The notes below the pieces were generated by a model, which searched no databases, had not been told where the DNA came from, and saw nothing but the letters and a program-made list of their open reading frames with translations. Position numbers and translations under genes: made by a program. This document shows, in pieces, positions 42,697 to 50,945 of a stretch of 59,612 nt of DNA. Every line of letters starts with the position of its first letter. Position 1 is the stretch's first letter. Where the stretch lies: positions 1 through 59,612 of the IMG/VR virus record IMGVR_UViG_3300030329_003631. One strand, written 5' to 3'. This stretch comes from a virus.

Positions 42697-43523
42697 TGGG
42701 AATATTAGGATTAGGTAATACATTAATGCATGGCTCAGTTCCTTCGTCGTTTTTACCATCAAATATAAGCAATATGTTGGTTTGGCTTAGATACAATGTG
42801 GGAATAACATCTGATATGGATGATGGTGGTAGTAGTAAAACTGAAGTATCTTCAGATGCTGGTACTATGGTTGATGACGATAGAATAAACCAATGGAACG
42901 ATGCTAGTGGAAACGGAAGACACGCACAAGGGCCTAGAACATCAGGAAGTGGTAATAGCGATGGATCAGATGATCCGAGATGGACAAGTTCAGATAACAG
43001 TTTAGATTTCGCAAGTAATTCAAAGTGGATGGATTTTGTTCAAGTTGCTAGCGCTAATATAGTTATTCCAACAGAAACAGATTTTTCAGTGGTTATGTTT
43101 GTTAAGTTTACTGATTTAGCAACTAATAGATGTTTATTTGGACATAATGCTAATAATCTACTGCAGATAAAAACTAATAAAAAGATTCAAGTAAGAATAG
43201 GGGATAACACTAATAGTATGTTTGAAGAAGCTTCGGACACTCTTTCTACAGGAACTTATTACTGTATAACACTTGTTCGTAGTAACGGTGCTACAGGAAA
43301 TATAAATCTTTATGTTAACGGAGGAGGGTATTCGGATAAAGATTGGGATGCTGCTGAAAATCATACAGATACTGATGTAGCAACTATTAGTAATATTGGA
43401 GCTCATGCTGATGATACAAATAAGCTTAATGGATTTGTTAAGTCTTTTATAGTATATCAAAAAGCATTAGATGCTACCGATAGAGCTAATTTATATAATT
43501 ATTACTCTGATTTATTTGATTAA
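42696..43523 (+). CDS. LamG/concanavalin A-like lectin-domain protein
   Basis: I choose the ATG overlapping the previous stop, giving 275 residues; the frame is open further upstream but only inside the preceding gene. The protein has the marks of a laminin-G/concanavalin-type beta-sandwich: INQWNDASGNGRHA at about 67-80, LDFASNSKW near 110, and GFVKSFIVYQKAL near the C terminus. Such domains bind sugars. With its place next to the fibre it is probably a receptor-binding or virion-surface adhesin. No signal peptide, in contrast to the next gene. Confidence 0.7.
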   Translation: MGILGLGNTLMHGSVPSSFLPSNISNMLVWLRYNVGITSDMDDGGSSKTEVSSDAGTMVDDDRINQWNDASGNGRHAQGPRTSGSGNSDGSDDPRWTSSDNSLDFASNSKWMDFVQVASANIVIPTETDFSVVMFVKFTDLATNRCLFGHNANNLLQIKTNKKIQVRIGDNTNSMFEEASDTLSTGTYYCITLVRSNGATGNINLYVNGGGYSDKDWDAAENHTDTDVATISNIGAHADDTNKLNGFVKSFIVYQKALDATDRANLYNYYSDLFD

Positions 43524-43526
43524 TCG

Positions 43527-44585
43527 ATGAGATATATATTAATTACATTATTATTATTGGTATATTCTATATCTAATGCACAAGTAGCTGCTGTAAAAGA
43601 GGAGGTTAAAAAACTATTTAAGTTTTCTACATTCTATGCTGCAGTAAATGGAGGTACATCTGTATCTGATAGAGGGGTATATTCTATATCTACAGGATCT
43701 CTAGAAGAGTCTTTAGAATCAACTCCTGATGATTACACAATTTCTTTTGGTTTAAGAAAAATAGCTAGATTTGGATATGAGAACAAAGCCAACACTTTTT
43801 ATGACGGAACAGAGAATAGTTGGAGTGATGCAGCTACTATTGGTAAGGTAAAAGGGTTAGAATTTTTGTTCGAATTAGATTACAAAAGACAACTTGGTAA
43901 TGATTATTTAGACCAAACACATTTTCTTAGATACGTTGCGAATAGCTATATTATCAAGGCAGAATACGTAGAAGACGGATTTGCAGACATACAGTACTTT
44001 GAAACATCTCAAAGGTATAGATACAACATAAACAATAAGCTCTCGCTTAATATGGGCGCTTCTCAGCGACTTTCAGAACCTTATGGGTATAACCCCTTAG
44101 ACGAGTGGTTGCTTTCAAATGGAAGCCTGCATTACACTTATCTTGCAATTCAAGAAGGTTATAATGTAGATGTATATAACTCAATATATACAGATCCAGA
44201 CGGAAATATAGTAGCTACAAGTAGTGAGGTATGGGAGGAAGTTGCTATACCTGAAGTGCTTGAAAAATATGTTGAGAAAAAAAGAGACGAAATGGATAAA
44301 AAGATGCAACAATCATTAGTTTTGGGGTTCGATTTTTATCACTATAAAAAAGATTTTTGGTTACACGCTTGGGGTAACCTAATGCCTTGGCATTACAATG
44401 ACGGAGGAACATACTCTTACCACAACTATAATGATAGTGAACAGTGGTACGATTATTCAGGAGGTTTGATATTCGGATACAAATTCAACAAGCATTTAGG
44501 TAGTTTTATAGAAGGGAAATATAACAAATATTGGAATAGAAAGTGGTATGACTTTAAGTTCGGATTGAACTATGTCATATTTTAA
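43527..44585 (+). CDS. Exported outer-membrane beta-barrel-like protein
   Basis: A 352-residue protein with a clear signal peptide (residues 1-18, LITLLLLVYSISNA before Q). The mature part alternates aromatic and polar residues and ends in Phe (FKFGLNYVIF), a common sign of outer-membrane barrels. A charged helical insert of about 30 residues lies near 245-275. A phage gene for an exported barrel-like protein points to action on the host envelope, for example blocking further infection or easing lysis; that is inference. It opens a cassette of membrane and exported proteins. Confidence 0.65.
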   Translation: MRYILITLLLLVYSISNAQVAAVKEEVKKLFKFSTFYAAVNGGTSVSDRGVYSISTGSLEESLESTPDDYTISFGLRKIARFGYENKANTFYDGTENSWSDAATIGKVKGLEFLFELDYKRQLGNDYLDQTHFLRYVANSYIIKAEYVEDGFADIQYFETSQRYRYNINNKLSLNMGASQRLSEPYGYNPLDEWLLSNGSLHYTYLAIQEGYNVDVYNSIYTDPDGNIVATSSEVWEEVAIPEVLEKYVEKKRDEMDKKMQQSLVLGFDFYHYKKDFWLHAWGNLMPWHYNDGGTYSYHNYNDSEQWYDYSGGLIFGYKFNKHLGSFIEGKYNKYWNRKWYDFKFGLNYVIF

Positions 44586-44612
44586 TTTAGTATTAATTTA
44601 ACCAAAAAAAAC

Positions 44613-44837
44613 ATGGACAATATATTTAATTTAGTAAACGGATTTTTTAACAAAATGACAACCTTATTTATGACAATGCTTTCATTCGGAGTGATGGCAG
44701 AAATCTTATTTGGAGGCTCAGTTATGGGCATGTCAGTTATAGATAATGTAATGAGTATTATAAATATGCTTGGAAATAATGGAGTTGTTGGACTCATAGC
44801 ATTAGTAATTTTATATCATTTATTAGATAAGAAGTAG
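44613..44837 (+). CDS. Small two-span membrane protein, holin-like
   Basis: A 74-residue protein with two hydrophobic segments (about 18-40 and 50-70) and a charged C-terminal DKK, the pattern of class II holins. It lies in a cassette with other membrane proteins, another 3TM-type holin candidate (48940) and a lysis candidate (50466). I cannot say which of the two is the true holin. Confidence 0.6.
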   Translation: MDNIFNLVNGFFNKMTTLFMTMLSFGVMAEILFGGSVMGMSVIDNVMSIINMLGNNGVVGLIALVILYHLLDKK

Positions 44838-44841
44838 AGTT

Positions 44842-45210
44842 ATGTATACCTATAATATCAAATTATTAAGAGTTGTAGACGGAGATACTGTTGATGCTAA
44901 TATTGACTTAGGATTTGATGTTTGGGTTAAAAAGAGGATTAGATTTATGGGTATTAATACTCCTGAATCTAGAACTAGAGATTTGGAAGAAAAAGCTAGA
45001 GGGCTAGCTGCTAAAGACAGAGTTAAAAATCTGTTAGAAGGATGTAATAAGATTCAGCTCAATTCTCATGGTGTCGGAAAATACGGCAGATGTTTAGGAG
45101 AGCTACTTATAGACATGGTTGATGGGCACGAAAAGTTAACAATGGAAAGTGTTAACGAATTATTAATCAAAGAAGGTCATGCTGTTGCATACTTCGGAGG
45201 AAAAAGATAA
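44842..45210 (+). CDS. Staphylococcal nuclease-like protein
   Basis: A 122-residue protein with the SNase/thermonuclease fold: VVDGDTVDA near residue 11, RFMGINTPESR around 33-43 and GKYGRCLGELL around 76-86. These hold the family's calcium-binding Asp and catalytic Arg, Glu and Arg. It would cut DNA or RNA. No signal peptide is seen, so it should act in the cytoplasm, perhaps degrading host DNA late or serving packaging. It starts five bases after the holin-like gene. Confidence 0.82.
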   Translation: MYTYNIKLLRVVDGDTVDANIDLGFDVWVKKRIRFMGINTPESRTRDLEEKARGLAAKDRVKNLLEGCNKIQLNSHGVGKYGRCLGELLIDMVDGHEKLTMESVNELLIKEGHAVAYFGGKR

Positions 45211-45213
45211 AAT

Positions 45214-45378
45214 ATGAATTTTATAAATAGTTGGAAACAAGGTAATAAGAAAGAAAAATACAAAATCGAATTAAGATTTGGTACTTTTACCTTGTTAGAA
45301 ATCAAGTTTTGCGCATGTTCTATAAAAAACTGTGCGAGATTTAGATTTATGATGTTTAATTTAGGATTTGAAATATAA
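45214..45378 (+). CDS. Small cysteine-containing protein, 54 residues
   Basis: ATG at 45214, three bases after the nuclease gene's stop, opens a 54-residue frame ending at 45378. It is basic and has three cysteines (about residues 33, 35 and 40) and a hydrophobic C-terminal half, but no clear membrane span. It fills what would otherwise be a gap in an otherwise continuous operon, which is the main reason to call it. Function unknown. Confidence 0.5.
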   Translation: MNFINSWKQGNKKEKYKIELRFGTFTLLEIKFCACSIKNCARFRFMMFNLGFEI

Positions 45379-45388
45379 ACTTTTAGAA

Positions 45389-45598
45389 ATGAAAATAACT
45401 AATGAACAGTTACATAGAGAAATGCTTGTTATGAAGCAAGATTTAAGAGATATTAAAAGAAAACTCTTAGATCCAGATGATGGCGCTGTAGCTAGAGTAA
45501 ATAGAAACACTACTTTTAGAAAGGGCGCTCAAAAAACTTTATGGTCTATATGGATCGCAATTATAGGAATATTAGGTAAATTATTATTTTTTAATTAA
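45389..45598 (+). CDS. Small tail-anchored membrane protein with coiled coil
   Basis: I choose ATG at 45389 (69 residues) over an upstream in-frame TTG inside the preceding gene. Residues 1-40 form a charged helix (EQLHREMLVMKQDLRDIK), likely coiled coil; residues about 47-68 form a single hydrophobic C-terminal span. Such proteins often belong to lysis or envelope cassettes. It directly precedes another membrane coiled-coil protein of opposite topology. Possible partners, unproven. Confidence 0.6.
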   Translation: MKITNEQLHREMLVMKQDLRDIKRKLLDPDDGAVARVNRNTTFRKGAQKTLWSIWIAIIGILGKLLFFN

Positions 45599-45599
45599 A

Positions 45600-45884
45600 A
45601 TGGCAAAAGAATTAAACGAAGATACAGGATTTAAAATAAGTATTAAAACACTGATAGCTATTGGTTTTGGTATGGCTACAATTATTAGTATGTGGTTTAT
45701 GCTACAGGCTGATATAGAAGAGGCTAAAGAATTACCGAAACCTCCTGCTCCAGACGTGACTAGAATGGAATTCGACATGAAAGATCAGAATATACGGCAG
45801 TCGATTGAACATACTGAAGAAGCTGTTGATGAAATAAAAGAAGACTTAAAACGAATGGAAGACAAGATAGATAAACTAAGATAG
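45600..45884 (+). CDS. Membrane-anchored coiled-coil protein, spanin-like
   Basis: A 94-residue protein with one hydrophobic span (about 15-36) and a charged coiled coil (about 56-93, SIEHTEEAVDEIKEDLKRME). The Pro-rich stretch between (LPKPPAPD) resembles the periplasmic linker of inner-membrane spanins. Its place near holin-like and exported proteins suits an envelope-bridging role. No lipobox-bearing partner was found, so the spanin idea stays open. Confidence 0.55.
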   Translation: MAKELNEDTGFKISIKTLIAIGFGMATIISMWFMLQADIEEAKELPKPPAPDVTRMEFDMKDQNIRQSIEHTEEAVDEIKEDLKRMEDKIDKLR

Positions 45885-45885
45885 T

Positions 45886-46245
45886 ATGGATAAAGTAAAC
45901 ATTACATGGAAAATATTTAGCGTTTATATGTTAATTATAATCCTTATGCTATTCGCAGGTTCTGCTTTTAGTCAAGTGAAGGTAATTCAATTTAATGCTG
46001 CATGGAATGATAAAAACACTGTTGAGTGGATCAAAGACTTAAGTGATTGCGATGTGAAATATATAGATATTGCACAAAACACTGATGCTCAGAAAAAGCA
46101 TGAAATAGTAGTTGTTCCAACAATTATTGTTTTTAAAGACGGCGAAGAAGTTAAACGTTTTCAAGCAGACATATCTTTTACTATGAAGGCAACGAGAGAA
46201 GAAGTGCAAGAAATTATTGACGAACAATTAATGAGCGATTTTTAA
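45886..46245 (+). CDS. Exported thioredoxin-fold protein without catalytic cysteines
   Basis: A 119-residue protein. Residues 9-29 form a signal peptide or anchor ending in GSAFSQ. The rest has a thioredoxin core: FNAAWN at 36-41 where WCxxC would stand, and the cis-proline segment VVVPTIIVF with P78. The active-site cysteines are replaced (W40-N-D-K-N44), so it cannot be a normal redox enzyme; C55 is the only cysteine visible in the mature part. I know similar proteins in Bacteroidota phages beside lysis genes. A chaperone or binding role in the periplasm is likely. Confidence 0.75.
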   Translation: MDKVNITWKIFSVYMLIIILMLFAGSAFSQVKVIQFNAAWNDKNTVEWIKDLSDCDVKYIDIAQNTDAQKKHEIVVVPTIIVFKDGEEVKRFQADISFTMKATREEVQEIIDEQLMSDF

Positions 46246-46246
46246 T

Positions 46247-48943
46247 ATGAAGAAAATATTATTTTTATTATTATTTCCTATGTTAGTTTTTTCACAAACT
46301 AAGGAAACTATTATACATATAAACACTGACAACTATCCACAAGAAACTAGATGGGTATTACATGCTGATAGTTTGTATGGCACTATATTAGGGCAAGTTA
46401 ATTATGGTCATTACACTCAGCCAAACACTTCTTATACAGATACATTGTATATACCAGATAGTTTAGCAAGTATAACTTTTGTTATTTACGATAGCTATGG
46501 AGACGGAATATCTGCTCCTGGAAGTTATTTTGTTTCTATCTGCGGAGATACAGTTGTAAACTACCCAAATCCCTCTTTTACTACAGGCTTATACTCTAAT
46601 AGAATGGTACCACAATGTATGCCTAATCCTCCTCCCCCTGTTTCAAGTTGTGTCCCAGCAGTAGTAAATATAAATTTAGATCAATTCCAAAGTGAGACAA
46701 CTTGGGAGATACATGATTCTACAGGCACTTTATTATATGCAGGTGGACCATATTCAATGGCACCTGATTATCAACCTCAATTTGAAAATGTCTGTCTTCC
46801 TGTAGGTGAGATATCATTTACAATATATGATTCTTATGGAGATGGGCTTAATGGTAGCTTGTGGGGAGGTAACGATGGCTCATATTATCTCATACAATGT
46901 GGTGACACCTTAGTTTTTGGAGATGTTCCAAACTTTGGTACAGATACCACACATATATTTCAATCTGACACATGTACACCTCCACCACCAGTACCAGGAT
47001 GCATGGATGAAAATTATGTAGAATATAACCCTTTAGCAACTATAAGCGATAGTAGTTGTTCAACACTTAAAATATACGGATGTACTGACTCAACAATGTT
47101 TAATTATGATTCAACTGCTAACACAATGGATTATATTGATAGTTGTGATTATACGCTTGTCTTACATGATCTAGTAGGTAACGGATGGATAGGAAGTAGG
47201 TTAGAAATATATCAAGGAGGAGATACAGATGTATTTTATATGTCAGCTCCTGGAAGTAATCAAATTTTTACAATACAATTAAACGCTCCTGAAGAAGTGG
47301 ATGTAAAGTTTTTTGTAAGCGCTCAGGCTTCTAACACTGCTTTAGAGTGTGGATTTACATTAATTAATCCAATGGGAGATACAGTTTTAAGTGTAGTTCC
47401 TCCATTTCTTGTACCTTTTTATATGTATACAGGTATAACATATTGTGGTAATGAATGTATAGAGATAGTAGAAGGATGTATGGATTCTATAGCTTTTAAT
47501 TACGATTCAATAGCTAATACTTCAGAAACCTGTTATTATTATCCTGGATGTAGTAGTCCAGCATATTTAGAATATCACACTGATACTACGAATGGATATT
47601 ATACAGATATCAATATACAAGATAGCTGTCAAACTCTAGCTGTATTTGGTTGTACAGACTCAACAGCTTTTAATTATGATCCTAGTTCTAACGTAGATAA
47701 TGGTGGATGCCTCCCTGTAATAATAGGATGCATGCAACCTTTAGCTTTTAATTATAATCCTAATGCTAATACTCCTGATACTTGTATACCAGTTATATAT
47801 GGGTGTACATCTCCTATAGCTTTTAATTACGATAGTCTTGCAAATACAGATGACGGAAGTTGTATAGGAGTAAATTATGGGTGTACTGATAGTACTATGT
47901 GGAATTATTCTCCTAGTGCTAATGTTGACGATAGTAGTTGTGTTCCTTACATATACGGATGTATGGATCCAACAATGTTTAATTATAACTCTAATGCAAA
48001 TACAGATAATGGCTCATGTATTCCATTTATTTATGGTTGTATAGACTCTACGATGTATAATTACGATCCACTTGCCAATACAGACAACGGAACATGTGTT
48101 CCATATATATATGGCTGTACAAATCCAATAGCTCTAAACTATAATCCACAAGCAAACACTGATGATTTTTCTTGTATACTACCAATCTATGGCTGTATGG
48201 ATAGCACAGCATTTAATTATGATCCAAATGCTAATATAGATAATGGAAGTTGTATACCAGTGATTTACGGGTGTATTAATCCAATAGCTCTTAATTACTG
48301 CGACAGCTGTAATACTGACGACTTTAGCTGTATACTTCCTATTTATGGATGTACAGACAGCACAATGTTTAATTATAATCCTTTAGCAAATGTTGACAAC
48401 AATTCTTGTATCCCTTTTATTTACGGTTGTACTGACCCTAGTATGCTTAACTATAATCCTAACGCGAACACAGAAGATTTTAGCTGTATTCCTTACATAT
48501 ATGGTTGTATGGACTCCACTGCGCTTAACTATGATTCAACTGCAAACACAGATAACGGAAGCTGTATCGAAATTATTCAAGGCTGTATGGATCAATCGGC
48601 TTACAATTATGATTTATCTGCTAACGTACATGATAGCACAATTTGTCTTTATGATGCTGGTTGTGTTACTGGTGCGGGTAATCCCTATTGGCTTAATGAT
48701 GAGTGTTATGCTTGGGTCATATCAGTTGACAGCTACTGTTGTGAAAATGAATGGGATAATATATGTCAGTTGACTTACAATTATTGTGATGGTAGTTGGT
48801 CAGGCCCATTGCCTAAAAGAACAGAAAAGAAATTAATAGGAGTAACTGATTTATTAGGCAGGTCAGTTAACAAAATAGATAATCAGCTATTGTTTTTCAT
48901 TTATGATGACGGAACAGTAGACAAAAAAATTATGAAAAAATGA
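46247..48943 (+). CDS. Secreted repeat protein with a putative T9SS C-terminal sorting signal
   Basis: An 898-residue protein. A signal peptide (residues 1-17) ends in VFSQ. Two related beta-domains follow (about 22-120 and 142-236, each with YDSYGDG), and a third beta region near 300-400. Then about 17 repeats of about 26 residues, pattern GCxDSxxFNYxPxANxDNGSC, run from about 250 to 806 (partly interrupted). A Cys-rich domain (CYAWVISVDSYCC) precedes the C-terminal region LLGRSVN...FFIYDDGTVDKKIM, which matches type A T9SS sorting signals. These repeats and tails are typical of flavobacterial surface proteins. It lies between the exported thioredoxin-fold gene and a holin-like gene. Likely acquired from a host; secreted function unknown. 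Confidence 0.82.
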   Translation: MKKILFLLLFPMLVFSQTKETIIHINTDNYPQETRWVLHADSLYGTILGQVNYGHYTQPNTSYTDTLYIPDSLASITFVIYDSYGDGISAPGSYFVSICGDTVVNYPNPSFTTGLYSNRMVPQCMPNPPPPVSSCVPAVVNINLDQFQSETTWEIHDSTGTLLYAGGPYSMAPDYQPQFENVCLPVGEISFTIYDSYGDGLNGSLWGGNDGSYYLIQCGDTLVFGDVPNFGTDTTHIFQSDTCTPPPPVPGCMDENYVEYNPLATISDSSCSTLKIYGCTDSTMFNYDSTANTMDYIDSCDYTLVLHDLVGNGWIGSRLEIYQGGDTDVFYMSAPGSNQIFTIQLNAPEEVDVKFFVSAQASNTALECGFTLINPMGDTVLSVVPPFLVPFYMYTGITYCGNECIEIVEGCMDSIAFNYDSIANTSETCYYYPGCSSPAYLEYHTDTTNGYYTDINIQDSCQTLAVFGCTDSTAFNYDPSSNVDNGGCLPVIIGCMQPLAFNYNPNANTPDTCIPVIYGCTSPIAFNYDSLANTDDGSCIGVNYGCTDSTMWNYSPSANVDDSSCVPYIYGCMDPTMFNYNSNANTDNGSCIPFIYGCIDSTMYNYDPLANTDNGTCVPYIYGCTNPIALNYNPQANTDDFSCILPIYGCMDSTAFNYDPNANIDNGSCIPVIYGCINPIALNYCDSCNTDDFSCILPIYGCTDSTMFNYNPLANVDNNSCIPFIYGCTDPSMLNYNPNANTEDFSCIPYIYGCMDSTALNYDSTANTDNGSCIEIIQGCMDQSAYNYDLSANVHDSTICLYDAGCVTGAGNPYWLNDECYAWVISVDSYCCENEWDNICQLTYNYCDGSWSGPLPKRTEKKLIGVTDLLGRSVNKIDNQLLFFIYDDGTVDKKIMKK

Positions 48944-49332
48944 GTATACTAACAAAAATACTTTCCTCAGGAGCAGGAGAGTTAGTTAAAAATGTAGGTG
49001 GAGTTATAGATAACTTACACACTTCTAAAGAAGAGAAACTTGAAGCAGAAAGAAAAATAAAAGATATGATAATGGGTTATGAGGCAGAAATGCAAAAACA
49101 AGTTACAGAAAGATGGAAACTTGATATGCAGTCTGACTCATGGCTTAGTAAAAACATAAGACCTTTAGTTTTAATCTTTTTAGTGACTTCTACAGTATTG
49201 TTAATTTTTATAGATGCTGGTGTTATCCAATTTGAAGTTAAAGCTTCATGGGTAGACTTACTACAACTAGTTTTAATTACTGTAATTGGAGCATACTTTG
49301 GAGGAAGATCACTCGAAAAAGTTAAAAAGTAA
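48940..49332 (+). CDS. Holin-like 3TM-superfamily protein
   Basis: A 130-residue protein whose start overlaps the previous stop by four bases. The N-terminal amphipathic part and central helix (about 30-65, charged) are followed by two hydrophobic spans (about 74-92 and 103-121) around SKNIRPLVLIFLV. The phrase WLSKNIRPL is typical of the 3TM holin/gene-transfer-agent holin family. It would collect in the inner membrane and open it for lysis. The start overlap with the secreted protein gene suggests coupling. Confidence 0.72.
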   Translation: MSILTKILSSGAGELVKNVGGVIDNLHTSKEEKLEAERKIKDMIMGYEAEMQKQVTERWKLDMQSDSWLSKNIRPLVLIFLVTSTVLLIFIDAGVIQFEVKASWVDLLQLVLITVIGAYFGGRSLEKVKK

Positions 49333-50033
49333 TGAAATGGTTAGGTGAGCATATTTGGGATCTAGTATCTAGATTTCGTAATGATGTTTATCTAGAAGAT
49401 TTATCTACATCTACCTCTGACGATAAAATACTTGTAGTTAATGATTCTACAGGTAAGGTTAGTAAAGGTGCTGGGTTTATTCTTGAAGATGGAGATGGTA
49501 CTGAAGTAACTATAGGTAATGGTAAGGAGGTTAAATTCATAAAGGGAGATAATGGAATTAATATAAACTGGACTGATACAAGTCCTGGATCTGATGCTGA
49601 TCCTTATGATTTAACATTTAATAATACTCTTTGGGCATCATGGCATGGTCACGATACTATAAAGATATTACCGCGTGATTTCATGAGAGATGAGAATGGT
49701 TCTAATTCCACTGATTTACATTTTCAAGACGACACAAGGATAGGTGTAACCTCTGGAGATACTGATAGTCTTTTATATGCTTTTGTACCTATGCCTTTGG
49801 GTGCTACTGCTACTCATGTATATATTTACGGTAGTGATACTTCTGCTATAGCTGTTTTCGAAATGAACGTAGATGATAATTCTATGACTAGTAAAGGAAC
49901 TGGAAACGTAGGTACTAATCTAGATATAACTGATGTCACAGCAGATGAAACAAATTATCTAGGTATTAGAATTACAATGACTGATGCTAATACTAGGATT
50001 TACGGAGGAATAGTAACTTTAGGAACCTCTTAG
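49332..50033 (+). CDS. Beta-rich phage structural/fibre-like protein
   Basis: A 233-residue protein overlapping the previous stop (TAATG). The N-terminal MKWLGEHIWDLVSRFRNDVY and the following Leu/Ser/Thr repeats match a class of proteins common in marine phages, usually called fibre-like. The C-terminal half is beta-rich with PLGATATHVYIYGSD. It is isolated from the main fibre module by the lysis genes. Attachment or virion-surface role inferred. Confidence 0.55.
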   Translation: MKWLGEHIWDLVSRFRNDVYLEDLSTSTSDDKILVVNDSTGKVSKGAGFILEDGDGTEVTIGNGKEVKFIKGDNGININWTDTSPGSDADPYDLTFNNTLWASWHGHDTIKILPRDFMRDENGSNSTDLHFQDDTRIGVTSGDTDSLLYAFVPMPLGATATHVYIYGSDTSAIAVFEMNVDDNSMTSKGTGNVGTNLDITDVTADETNYLGIRITMTDANTRIYGGIVTLGTS

Positions 50034-50035
50034 AT

Positions 50036-50455
50036 ATGTTTTTTCGTAAAAAAAGAAAAGTAAAATTATCCGAATTAATATATAGCACTTCAGCTGATAT
50101 TGAAAGAGAAATGGGATTAAAAGAGTATATAATTGACACTCTCATACTTTTTAAGAATCTTAACAAGAAAAAAACCACTCTTAAAAGTTGGGACAAATTA
50201 AAATCTAGTTTAGAAAAAGGATATAAACCAAAAAAATATGGTTATATCAAGGTATCTCCTGATAATACACTAGTTAATGGAAATCACAGAGTTGTTTTGC
50301 TTAATGAAATATATCATAAAGACCATATTATAGAAGTAGAACAAGTAAATCCTCCTTCTAAATTTTTTATTTTTTTCTTTAAACTTTATATAAAATTTGT
50401 TAACTTTGTAGACCCCTTGCCTACCTTTAAAAGAGGAGGCTGTAATTGTAACTAA
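50036..50455 (+). CDS. ParB/sulfiredoxin-like domain protein
   Basis: A 139-residue protein. The centre GYIKVSPDNTLVNGNHRVVL has the ParB-like signature with G-N-H-R at the expected place. ParB-like domains bind nucleotides or cut DNA and occur in many phage proteins. A hydrophobic, Phe-rich stretch (about 112-128) precedes the C terminus, which ends in GGCNCN, a motif also found at the N terminus of the protein at 546-764. No DNA-binding helix-turn-helix is visible. Role in this phage unknown. Confidence 0.65.
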   Translation: MFFRKKRKVKLSELIYSTSADIEREMGLKEYIIDTLILFKNLNKKKTTLKSWDKLKSSLEKGYKPKKYGYIKVSPDNTLVNGNHRVVLLNEIYHKDHIIEVEQVNPPSKFFIFFFKLYIKFVNFVDPLPTFKRGGCNCN

Positions 50456-50465
50456 AAAAACACAA

Positions 50466-50945
50466 ATGAAATTAAAGGTATTAAGATTTAGTAGTCAAAA
50501 AGATTCAACTTCAGGCTTGTTATTTGAAGAAAATAAGTTAGGTTTGCAATTCCTATGTTATACTTTGGAAGATGAACATAGAGATGATAAAGTAAGAGGA
50601 GAAACTAGAATACCCGAAGGGACTTACAAAATAAAATTAAGAAACGAAGGAGGTTTTAATGAAAAATATAAAAAAAGATATTCTGAAATACATAAAGGAA
50701 TGTTACATGTTACTGGGGTTCCTAATTTTGAGTGGATTCTTATTCATTGTGGTAATACTGACGAACATACTGCTGGGTGTCTGCTTGTGGGTGATTCGCA
50801 AGAAAATAATGTTCTCGTCAAAAATGGCTTCATTGGGAAATCCTCTAATGCGTACAAGAGAATATATCCAGATATCGCTGAAGCGATTGAAAATGGGGAA
50901 GAAGTTCTAATACAATACATAGATTACGATGCCAACAATATATGA
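50466..50945 (+). CDS. DUF5675-family protein, probable lysis enzyme
   Basis: A 159-residue protein with family marks: YTLEDEHRDDKVRGETRIP near 36-54, GTYKIKL, VTGVPNFEWILIHCGNT near 82-98 and the TAGCLLVGDS motif just after. The conserved His and Cys recall the L,D-transpeptidase-type active site, and members are often found in phage lysis cassettes. It lies downstream of holin-like genes, so I suggest a role in cutting or remodelling peptidoglycan. No signal peptide, as for holin-released endolysins. Catalysis is not proven for this family. Confidence 0.72.
   Translation: MKLKVLRFSSQKDSTSGLLFEENKLGLQFLCYTLEDEHRDDKVRGETRIPEGTYKIKLRNEGGFNEKYKKRYSEIHKGMLHVTGVPNFEWILIHCGNTDEHTAGCLLVGDSQENNVLVKNGFIGKSSNAYKRIYPDIAEAIENGEEVLIQYIDYDANNI

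Noticed and set aside
46990-48660. CRISPR-like or DNA repeat array
   Set aside because: The repetition is in the protein (26-residue GC...SC units); DNA copies vary and there are no spacers.
48390-48773. A 127-residue plus-strand frame inside the secreted repeat gene
   Set aside because: It is a frame-shifted reading of the Cys repeats with a low-complexity hydrophobic product; the repeat protein itself is clearly real.
50659-50910. An 83-residue plus-strand frame inside the DUF5675 gene
   Set aside because: It overlaps a well-supported gene in another frame and has only a hydrophobic composition typical of frame-shifted AT-rich DNA.
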